This document shows, piece after piece, positions 24,201 to 36,200 of a stretch of 64,000 nucleotides of DNA. Made by a program: the position numbers and the translations under genes. Below the pieces are notes generated by a model. The model was not told where the DNA came from. It was given only the letters and a program-made list of their open reading frames with translations, and searched no databases. Numbering within the stretch: position 1 is the first letter of the stretch; the number at the start of each line of letters is the position of its first letter. Origin of the DNA: Corbicula japonica (Eukaryota > Mollusca > Bivalvia > Venerida > Cyrenidae); assembly GCA_038501625.1 (NCBI GenBank), contig JAZAYU010000013.1, forward strand, positions 4,340,001-4,404,000, given 5' to 3'.

Positions 24201-27200
24201 ATTTTATTTTGTTTTATTGGTCTACATACATCTAATGTCTGTTCTCAGTAGTTTTGTACATGGCACCTAACATTTCATACTGTCAAACAGTTCTATACAG
24301 GGAAAATAAAACATGTCCACAGTATGGGATCGGACACTGGATATAACTGCTTTTTGAGTCAAAACAATGTTTTAAAAAGTTACCGGAGGTAAGAAAAATT
24401 CCATTTCTAAGCTCATATGACATTAATCTGACCTGGGTTTGATTTTGTATTTCCCTAAATAAAGGCCATATATAAAGGCCTAAATGTAAGTACAAGTATC
24501 AACAAAACAATCAGATTTGCTTAAATATCTGTAAAAATCCACCGTTGCTCACGGGAGAAATTGATGCCCAAGTACCGAAAATCTCCGTTTGTTATTAGCT
24601 TCGTCTAAAAAATAAAAATTCTGAATCGTCAGTTTTCTTCAATTTTTCCTCATGTACTCACATTCGAATTTCTAGCAAGATAGACAAGAAAATTGACTTC
24701 TACAGAGACAAAAAATGCACACGACTAGTGTACTGGGTATACAAAACCTTCGCCCAAAAGTGTCCAAGTATAATGAGCAACTGTACTGAGTATACATAAT
24801 AAACAAGTAGATCTGTGAGCTAATGCTCACAAGCGATACCCCCAATTTGAGAAATATGACATCCAAAATGTAATTTGCATTTTTCAATAACTTAGATACC
24901 CTTTGGTTTATGTAATGCACCTATAGAGTAATAAAGATACCCTTTGGATTATAATATATATAGCACACCTGTATAGTAACTAAAGCTAAAAACAGTTGGT
25001 AAACAGGAAGTAGATGAGCAAGGAGCATAAAATCGCTTTACACCATATAGGACTATAGGATAAAGCAATATGCAAAATATCAGGCTGCTACATGTTGTAG
25101 TTGCTTAGAAAACTGCGACGGAAATTGTGCAAGTATGTCAATTATGTGTAGAAATGTAAGTATTCGGTAAACAGGAAGTAGATGAGCAAGGAGCATAAAA
25201 TCGCTTTACACCATAGGGGACTACAGTATAAAGCATTATGCAAAATATCAGGCTGCTGAATGTTATAGTTGCTTAGAAAACTGCAACGGATTGTGCAAGA
25301 TTGTCACCTATGTGTAAAAATCTAAGTACATGTATTCGGTAAACAGGAAGTAGAAGAGCTAGGAGCACAAAATCGCTTTACATCATATGGGACTACAGGA
25401 TAAAGCATTATGCAAAATATCAGGCTGCTACATGTTGTAGTTGCTTAGAAAACTGCGACGGAAATTGTGCAAGTATGTCAATTATGTGTAAAAATGTAAG
25501 TATTCGGTAAACAGGAAGTAGATGAGCAAGGAGCATAAAATCCCTATACACCATATGGGACTATAGGATAAAGCAATATGCAAAATATCAGGCTGCTGAA
25601 TGTTATAGTTGCTTAGAAAACTGCGACGGAAAATAAAAATGCCCTAAGAAAACTGCGACGGAAAATAAAAATGCCCTTTGGTTGATGTAATGCACCTATA
25701 TAGTAACAAAATCTAAAAATATGCGACAAACAGGAAGTTGATGAGCAAGGAGCATAAAATCGCTTTACACCACATGGGACTATAGGATGAAGCAATATGC
25801 AAAGAATCAGGCTGCTGCATGTTATAGTTGCTGAGAAAACTGAAAACGGAAATTTTGTTACGGATGGATGGAAACACAGACGGACGGACGGACAAGGGTA
25901 AAACAGTATACCCCCCTCTTCTTTGAAGCGGGGGTAAAATAAATTTTAATAGTTTTGAGATATTCGGTAAACAGGAAGTTGATGAGCAAGGAGCATAAAA
26001 TCGCTTTACACCATATGGGACTAAAGGATAAAACAACATGCAAAATATCAGGCTCCTGCATGTTATAGTTGCTTAGAAAACTGTGACGGAAATTGTGCAT
26101 GTATGTCAGCTATGTGTAAAAATCTATGTATTCAGTAAACAGGAAGTAGATGAGCAAGGAGCATAAAATCGCTTTATACCATATGGGACTATAGGATAAA
26201 GCAATATGCAAAATATCAGGCTGCTGCATGTTATAGTTGCTTAGAAAAGTGTGACGGAAAATGTGCATGTATGTCAACTATGTGTAAAATCTAAGTATTC
26301 AGTAAACAGGAAGTAGATGAGCAAGGAGCATAAAATCGCTTTACACCATATGGGACTAAAGGATAAAACAACATGCAAAATATCGGGCTGCTGCATGTTA
26401 TAGTTGCTTAGAAAACTGTGACGGAAATTGTGCATGTATGTCAGCTATGTGTAAAAATCTATGTATTCAGTAAACAGGAAGTAGATGAGCAAGGAGCATA
26501 AAATCGCTTTACACCATATGGAACTATAAGATAAAGCATTATGCAAAATATCAGGCTGCTGCAATGTGCATGTATGTCAACTATGTGTTAAATCTAAGTA
26601 TTCAGTAAACAGGAAACTATGTGTAAAATCTAATTCAGTAAACAGGAAGTAGATGAGCAAGGAGCATAAAATCGCTTTACACCATATGGGACTTTAAGAT
26701 AAAGCATTATGCAAAATATCGGGCTGCTGCATGTTATGGTTGCTTAGAAAAGTGTGACGGAAAATAAAGATGTCGTTTGGTTGATGTAATGAACCTATAT
26801 AGTGACAAAATCTAAAAATATTTGGTAAACAGGAAGTAGATGAGCAAGGAGCATAAAATTGCTATACACCATATGGGACTATAGGGTAAACCAATATCCA
26901 AAATATCACGGACGGACAGACACACAGACGGACAAGGGTAAAACAGTATACCCCCCTCTTCTTCGAAGCAGGGGTATAAAAAATGAGCAATGGTATTGAT
27001 AAAATGCTATCATTACCTTCATTATCATTATAGTGATCATCATTATCATCACCATAATCATCAACATCAATTTGATTTTCAGAAATACATGGAGCATGCA
27101 GAGAATGATGTGTCAGAGATGAGGTAAGATTTTGTTCGTTACAAATGTACAATCTAGGTAGGCATTTGTGCAAGAATAAATAATGCATTGTACTTACTTT

Positions 27201-30200
27201 TCTGTAAAGGAAGGAAATTAGCAACATTACTACTAACATTTATGCGATTAATCTTATAAATAAATATTATCAAGTTATACACACAAGTCATTTTTCATGT
27301 GGTTACACGATGGGCACAAACACTTATTTTCCAAAATGTTGATATAAAGGATAAATAAGTAAAATTTAATAGTATCTTCTTAAAAATAATATAAAAGCTA
27401 AATATCTTTCATGTGTTGTATAACATACATTTATAAATCATATTTCGTGTGCAATGATTATTAATGGGAAGACAGCGCTATAGTTTTCTCAAAGTACAAG
27501 TATTGATAACAATTTATAAATTGCATATTATTTCATTTTATTCAATGGCGCACAAAGCGATATCCATTTTTAAGTACCATTAGATATCAGACCCCAATGG
27601 GGATATAGGAGTTAGCTCGTCGGTCGATCATATGATTTCTGGATGATAGCTCTTGAAGGAGGCAATATACATTCATCAAGCAGTATAAGTAGTATGAAAG
27701 TTGTGAGATTTTACTAGTTCGCACGCAAACTTTAACCTTAAATTATGAGTTGAAAACAGGTCATTATTTGATCAAAATGGAAGCAATAGTTATGCTTCTT
27801 GTCATACATTTTCGGGATATAATGGTAAACAAGTCTACAAATTTTCAAAGCGTTTGTTTAAGAAGTATGAAGTTATGGGATTGTACTAGCTTGCATAAAC
27901 TTAAACATGATATTCTAAGTCGAAAAAGGGCCAAACTTTCAACAAAATGAAAGTTATAGTTATTGTACTTGGCATACACAATCGGGATAAGATTACGGAC
28001 AAGTGTGCCAAGTTTGAATGCTGCAGTTGTAGTAATTTTTAAGATACAAGTAGATTTTGCACTTCAATATGAACCAAAGCGAAAGTATGAGAAAACAATT
28101 ACATTCAACTGTCCGAATAAACTGAAATACTTGTTTATATCTACTTTTGTTATGACTAAGCAAAATGCAAAGTAATATAAGCTTTTGATAATTAGCGATT
28201 ACGAGAATTAAGTTTATTTATCATATTTCACGTGCTAAGTAGAGCAACATGCTTTCAAAAGCAAGATCTCATCATTCAATCACTTACTTTGTTATATCAA
28301 AATTGTAATTTAAATATGTTTGAATTATCATAATTTTAATTATATTTAGTCGAAAAGTATCAAAAACCCTTTCAAATGTTGATCTATGTCGTGAGTATTT
28401 GGTTATACTCAGTACAATACGCTTCAAAGTACTCAGTATACCCAGTACACTAAAATAATATACCCCGTACACTAGGTGCGTGCATTTTTTGTCTCTGTAG
28501 AAGTCAATTTTTTGTCTCTCTTGCTAAAAATTCGAATGTGAGTACATGAGGAAATATAAAACAAAACTGCCGATTCAGATTGTTTTATTTATGGACGAAA
28601 CTAATGAAACTAGATTTTCGGTACTTGGACATCAATTTCACCCGTGAGCAACGGTGGATTTTGACAAATATTTGAACAAATATTGTTTTATTGGTTGAAA
28701 CTTGTACTTATATGATATAAGGCCTTTATTAAGGAAAACACAAAATTAAACCCAGGTCAGATAAGAGTCAAATGAGCTTAGAAATTAAATTGTTCTTACC
28801 TCTGGTAACTTCAATAGTCTTTGATTTGACTCATAAACGCAGTTATATCTGGTGTCCGGTCCCATACCATGATGTCTATATAGCTGATCTTTGTGAGTTG
28901 AACTTATTAAATTACAGATTTATACATACACCTTTAGACTTTAAACTAATTTAACCCTTTACTCCATATACATGTGTTTTACACATGTGTGAACAGCGTA
29001 AATCCAGATTAACTGGCACATCTGAACCATCTGATTAGGACCTATAATGTTTGCTTCTTGCTTCTTCAGAAATAATCAAATAATCAAACTGCCAACAGTG
29101 TAGATTTCAGACTGGTCCACCATGTGATAAAGGCAAATATATGGAGTAAAAGGTTCAAATTGCCACATTCTTATGAATAATCCTTATTTTATTAATTTAA
29201 CTTTCTCAAATTACATACAAAGTGCAGAAGTACAGAATTGTGTGGACATACCTCTCTGACATACTGACTAGAATCCCCAAAGCAGAGGAGCAGGTGAGGA
29301 AGTATATGAACCACATATGGTTCGAACAATTTCCCCAGCATAGAGCACATCATCTCATAGGCAAATAGGGCACCTGCAAAATACAATATACAAATTTTAG
29401 TGAAACACCTCTAAGACTTAAAGACCATCTCAAAGTTTTGTCCAAGCAATCCCTAATCCTAAACCCACATTTTTACTGTTGCTTTGTTCAGTTTGAACTG
29501 ATTTCCACCATATTAAAATGAAGACCTCTCTACTAAAAGACCCCTCTTGCCATTTTCCAAAGGTGATATTGCATGTTTACTTTAATTCTAACACTTTTAG
29601 AAAATTTAAAAAGCAAAACAAAGATCTTAATTTACTCAGAGTGTAAACAGTACAGCAGTTAACTATTGAGTATGTTATAAGGGGAGACAATTAGTGAAGA
29701 ATTAATGAAAACCAATGTAGAAATGCAGATAAAATGAGAAATTAGCCATATGTTGTTAATTAGCTTCCAATTTGAGAAACTAGTGTTACATATGACATGT
29801 TGAGGGGCTGTTGACATTCATTCTAGGTCCTTTTACTAAGGAACACATGCTGTTCTATATTTAGGCATATAATCTATGGTATACAGTGGAATAAATTTAT
29901 AGCACCATTTTGGTGACAAAAATAAATCAGTAAAAGTTTGGTGACAAAAATAAGCAGTAAAAGTAGTATAATGCATTATGCATTGTATCATTACATAGGC
30001 AGTGTACAGACCAATGATTAGTGTGACAAGTTACTTTGCTGGTTGTATATCATGCACCAGAAAAAATCTGTTTGAAGGTACGGAACCAAATAATCATAAT
30101 ATAACTTATTAAAGCTCTACTCTACTTCGGGCAGTACCACATACATGAAATAACTGCTGCATTACAAGTTCTGAGTCCAAAAACACCAATTTCAAAATGA

Positions 30201-33200
30201 ACCAAAACCTTCTGTTCAACTTTTATGCTCTTCAGCTTATTTCAATTAACATCAATTTTGTTACAGCAAGTGCTTTTTAGGGGAAATACTTCTATGTCAA
30301 CTTAAGATAGACAAATGACCAGCCTTTTGCAAATATTTCAGTTCAGACACTGCTCCATTTTGCTCCAAAACGTAAATGATTGTTTAGCTAATTATTTATT
30401 CATCAGTCATTTTAAGCATGATTTGATGATCTATAACCAGATGTATGATTTGAAATCAAGATAAAGCCCTTTAAATATCTAAATATCTAACTGTCTATCA
30501 ACAATCAGTTTACCTTCTCTCCTCCTGGGATTTTTCTTGTCTTTCACTGCATCCTCTAAGGTTGTCATGATTTCTAGTTGTTTCAGGGATGTGATTCCAA
30601 GACCCCTTACCAGTCCTGCCAGACCGTAAGCTGCTCCCTTACGCTCCCCATAGTTGTCTGACTCCAGCAGAAGGTCCATCAGCTTCTTGACAAGATCTGG
30701 AGCATTGGATTTGACAGCTGGAACTAGGGGAGGTAGACAGTTGGCTACTGCTTCTTGCACCTACAACAATGTGCAAGTATTTAATCATGGTTTAGATTGT
30801 AAAACTAAGAACGAAAACCTGTCTCAAATGTAAAGGACCAGACTGGCTGAAATGATGACTTGTCTCCATTTCTGCCAATCAGATGCTTAGGATTTCAAAC
30901 TGTTGTTACTGTTGATTTGATGGCTTTAAATCCTGCCCCGAATCCTGCTAGTGTTTTTTCTGATGGAGAAGGACTCTGGGTGCCCCTCAGGGCATTATTT
31001 CAGGCACTGGCAGGAACCCGGATAGAACCACCAACCTTCCATCACCTTGCTGGACAGCTTACTCATGTGTCAGATTTCAACTTTGGGAGGACTCAAACCC
31101 ACAGTGGTTAGGAGCCAGTGATTGTCAGCCAAATAACTTAATCACTTGGCCATTGAGGTACCAGATTTGAGACTGGTCTCCAGTCTCTGTTCTGTTCTAT
31201 AAGCAGGTACCTGAGCCTAAGGTCTCTACTGAAAAATAATACTGGTGTGTTACCAAATAACTTAAACTGAAAAAACATGCTGGTGGTGCAATTTATTTGT
31301 TTGAATAAATTATAGTAGAATGCTAAACTAGCAGGACAACAATAACTAGGTATGGGCATCGCGGCACAAAGGGTATTGCAAAATATTGCGGTACCGGCCT
31401 GCCGTATCACAAAATGTATTATGATATATTGTTGGGATCTGATACATGCATTCGAAGTTAACCTTTGCTTCAAGAATTAACTATGTGTGATAACCATCAC
31501 ATTTTCTCAAAGTTGAACTACTGCAAAAGAAAAATCACTCCATACTAACCTCCTGTGATGGTGTGGATAATGCAGAGATCAGCTGACCCACTATGGGCTT
31601 CACTTTAGGGTTATCCTTGTCAAGATGCTTTGCCAATGAACCCATCAGAATGACTATACTCTGTCTGACAGCATCATAGCTGGCCGTGCCAGGAGCACTC
31701 GTGAGAAAGTCTTCAAACACAGGTAGCAACACTGCAACATTATCCTGAAGTCAACAATGTTATAACATTATTAATAGCCTTGTTGCAAACATTGTTTTGT
31801 AAGTTTCCTTTACATGGTCAATAAATACAGGGCACATCAGGGAAACAGGGGTCAAAGTTAGAAAAATGTAAAAGCCTGAAATAAAGCTGGGGACCTGGGG
31901 GCCGCCAGGGCCCCCGGTGGGCCAGGGCCAGGGGGCCGGAGGCCCCCGGAAGCTCCTGCATTTTAGTAAATTTCAAGGCTTATTCTTGTGTTTTCCTGAG
32001 ACACAATTGTTCTAAAATATATTTTTTTCTCAACAATATATTCTTTTGTCATGTTGAAAATTGACAATTGAGAATGTTTATAAATTATGTCAATCAAGCC
32101 ACTGATTAGACTAAATGATATTTTCTCTCTTTTCATTACATGAAGAATCACAAGGCTACAAAACTAAATCTTATGCTTGCGAAAAAAAAATTTTTTTTAA
32201 TTTTTTTTAAACAAACAAAATTATAAGCGTACTTTATTGTCTTGACACAGCACTCGCAATATGCAGCGCCCGGAATATCGGGCTTTCTAAGCCAGATTTC
32301 CAACCTGTCACCGTTTTTGTCGCATTCTCAGAGCCATTCTGAATTCCATTTATTTTTGACATCTATTTCTAGCGATTTGGTATCACAATCCGATTTTAAG
32401 AACTTCATTTTCATTTTGGTCAGAGGACAGTAAATAGAAAAGCCTGTCGCGGATTGGACAATTTTGTCTAGGGACGATTCGGGCTTAATTTATTTTCAAA
32501 GATTCATTGGCCAAAACTATAGAGAATAGAAATAATTTTTTGTTTTCAAAAATGTAAAATGACTTTAATTATATACTTAAAAATAAAAATGATTATTTAA
32601 AACACTGTTTGAAAGGTGATTTGTGTCACTTTAAAGAAGTTGGTACTTTCCTTATTTTGGGTTAGAGATTTGTTTACATTCTGGGGCTGGTTACTTTCAG
32701 TTTAAAATGCTGAGAGAATGAGTTGGTGAAGGCACCAATTCTTGGTCATTTTTGCATTTCCCAAGAGTGCCACTATGCAAATCTGGGGTAGTTTTGGAAC
32801 AAGTCGTGTAAATAAAATCACAGGAGGACCAAATCTTATAATGTAAGTCTATGGGAAACTATTTAGTGGTCTCTGACCTTTTCTCATGCTCTCCATGGAG
32901 GGCGCCATTTTGCCTGATATTACACTGATATTATGTTACGACAAATTTGATTCGATGATTTCAGCCGAAGTTAGCCTATTATAACCCAGTTTCAGCCAAT
33001 CAAATTTGATGTTAGGTACATGCGTAATTGCTAAGATAAACGCGATTCGGGTCGATATCGTTGTCGTCGTATGACTCGTCTACACTCCCCCCCCACCCCC
33101 AATATCTCCTCGGATTTACACGATTTGGTAAAACGACCCAAGCCGCTCCCGAAAAACCGGAATTCAGGCATAAGCCGGAAAACTTTGACCCCTGGGGAAA

Positions 33201-36200
33201 AGGTGTGAGCAGCAACTGTTTATTATGCCTTTCACGGCAACATTAACATCATAATATAATCCACACTTTTCATAAAATCCCCTATTAGTTAGGAAAAAGC
33301 AACAAATGATAGTACATTCTTTTCAAATATAGTAACAACTCAGATGTCAAAAAAATATTACTGAGGACACCTTTTCCCCACACATGCTCCATATGACACA
33401 AAGAACATTAGAACCTTGTCTACTATAACCTCTGGGGTCAGATCCAACTTTTGTTCTGATATCTGCAGGATTATTTTTAGATTTGCATAAAACCAAATCC
33501 ACCAAATATTGAATGCAGTAAGCCATTTTGTCTTGCAAACTTGGTTGCATCAAACTGGCCACAAGGTGAATATCAGATATTTCTATGATATATTCAAATT
33601 TGCTTTCATTTTGATGTGCAATCCAAGTCTTAATGGCATACTTTGGGGATGAATTTATTTTGCACTGGTTTTATTTTAGCCTATTTGTTGCAAATGCAAA
33701 TATGTGAATTCAGACCCAATTAAAATTTTGTCATGCAATACTGTCTAAGAAGTATTATTTGATTATAGAAATGGAAGTTTACGCAAAAAATATCTTTTGT
33801 GGCTTTCCATCCAAAATAAATATATACCACAATACCTGTTAAAATGCCCTACCTTTCCATGGACATTGATTGTAGCCAACGCAGCAGACCTCATCTGTGA
33901 CCTAACCTCCGGACTTCTGTCTCCCAACCCTTTTGGCACAAAGAAGTTGAATAATGGCAACAACTGGTCCTCAGGGAGTAGCGGGGCCAGGTGGCCAAGT
34001 GCCATGGCCACCCCAGTTCTGGCTGGCCACTCATCCATTTGTTGGGTAGGTATAATACGACCAAACTCATCCAATAAAGGAGGGGGCATCTAAATTAATG
34101 AAGACATATATAGTTATTAGCACTATACACAATGAGCAATCTGCTCAGTCAGCTATTTATAAATTACTTATAATAAATTGTGGATTAAGGATCTATAAAT
34201 TAGCAATCTTGCGGCTTTCTATCCATGGTAAACTAACTCTTTACTTTTACATACTGGCATACAGCTTTTACTTCATGTGGGACAGTGTAGATCTAGATCA
34301 GACAGCACATCTATGCAGTCTAGTGCTTCTGTGCACTCTGACATCTGGATCTATACTATCTGCTTCTTGATCAAACATACCATAATTTATTGAGAATTAA
34401 GCAGTGTAGATCCTGATAAGATTGCATGGACTGGATGTGAAGAATGATTCTGATCTAAACTGGACCCACATGAGATACAAGTTATATCCATTGAGTAAAG
34501 ATTAAAGCAGCTTACCTCTAGTTTCTTGTCAAAATTGTCAAGTTATATCCATGGTGATAGCATTAAAGCAGCTCACATCAATTTTTGTCAAAATTGTCAA
34601 GTCCCCAAAGTAAAGCATTAAAGCAGCTTAGCTCTAGTTTCTGGTCAAAACTGTCAAGTCATATCCATGGAGTAAAGCATTTAAGCAGCTAATCCCTAGT
34701 TTATTGTCACAGCTATCAAGTCATATCCACTGAGAAAAGGATTAAAGCAGCTAACCTCTAGCTTCTTGTCAAAATTCTCCAGCAGCATTTCAATGACACT
34801 GCTCATATATTCTGGATGTTGCTCCACTGTTTTAGCAAGACACTCTGCCGCCGCTTTACGAACAATCTCCTCTGAGCTAATGACATCATCAACCAAGGGT
34901 GAACACATGTCTTCGTATGGTTCATCCAGGCCAAGAGTCTCCCTCAAACTAACAAATGGAAATACAAAATTTCATGGGCTTTCAGTAAAATGTTCAGGAT
35001 TTTTTTCAATTTTTCGATTTCAATTATCTAAAACCACTTTATACAATTAGTACACCAGGGTAAAGTAATATTCTCGACTTTCACAGTATTTATTTCATTA
35101 TGCCCACTTTGTCTCAATTTTGTACACTACAAGCTTGTTTCTGTAATGAGGAAATGACAAAGAACATATAAATAATTAAGTTGACATGAAATGCCTTTTG
35201 CATAATTTAAAGTGATACAGTTTTTGTCCAGGGCAAATACTTGTTTGCCTTTCGGCAATTTATTTTTGTTTTGTTTTCTTAAGTATGTCTTTGGTTTCCC
35301 ACTTTGGTTATGTTATATAATAAACATGTTCTACCTTGCCATTACTACTGAAAACAATTTATGTTTTCTTGTTTGCAGTATTTTATGTTTGAAACAACTC
35401 TTTTCCCATAAACTGACTAAAATCCTGAAATTTTTTTACCATAAAGTAGTTATCCATCGTTACCCAAAAACTAAATTACAGACAACATAAGTAGTTGAAA
35501 AATTATTAAATACCAATTCACGCAGTACAGAGAATCTATTTTTATTAATTGTTTGTTGGTTACCGGTATATTAGAAACCCATGCTCTCTCTTCCTCTCTA
35601 ATTTTTGGCTGTGTGGGGTGGCAGCATGTTCTGGATATGGCTGTTCCTTATATGCATATTTCACCCTTTCTTATTCTGCAACAGACCTAAATCCACTACT
35701 TATAGTTGAGATGTCTGATCTTCAGAAGTGTCAAATGTTTACCAAAATCTGGCACATTCATCTTAAAGTGAAGTGAACATGATTGGGGTAAAACAACTGA
35801 GTAGTTTAATTCACTATGGAAGTTAAAAACCAAATAAAAAAGAAAATGTTGTATGCCCTACTTTGTAGCTTGTGTCTTCACATCATTTTCCACATCAAAG
35901 CTGGCCACCCACACTCTCTGTGCTATCAACAAGCCCAGCTCAAAGTTATCATCAATGTTAGGTAGCACTGATGACAAACAGTGTAATGCCTAAAATAAAT
36001 GGCGATGTTTTGAATGTATTCAGGAAATCGGTGAGGTTTTCTTTTTTTAAGGACATTTACATACATAGGGTTTGATTATTTTTAGAAAAACATGTGACCA
36101 AATACCCCAAAAGAAACAGTCCTTCTTTGTATTCTTCATAGCAATCATCTGAATATTCAACATCCTTCTTAGTACATGTGCAGGCATGTGGTCAGAAAAG

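Larger units (their letters stand above)
24803..26982 (+). mobile_element. Tandem-core HINE/pearl-like element K
   Basis: Starts ACAAG, then hairpin GTGAGC-TAAT-GCTCAC (24815-24830), then GATACCCCC. About ten copies of a ~170-bp unit follow, each with GTAAACAGGAAGTAGATGAG and CGCTTTACACC. A (GACG)n run leads to ATACCCCCCTCTTCTTCGAA, whose right part GGGGTAT mirrors the left-end GATACCCCC. An extra internal end (GCGGGGGTAAAAT, 25929) suggests one copy inserted in another. It occupies the loop of the long inverted repeat. Confidence 0.75.

Noticed and set aside
24998..26900. Possible CRISPR-like array
   Set aside because: Units are head-to-tail ~170-bp repeats with no spacer structure, in a eukaryotic intron.
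32242..33246. Short frames and CpG-containing stretch as a possible gene or promoter
   Set aside because: No conserved peptide, no matching splice sites, and not near a gene start.
33797..34093. 98-codon plus-strand frame
   Set aside because: Antisense shadow of GCN1 exon 15.
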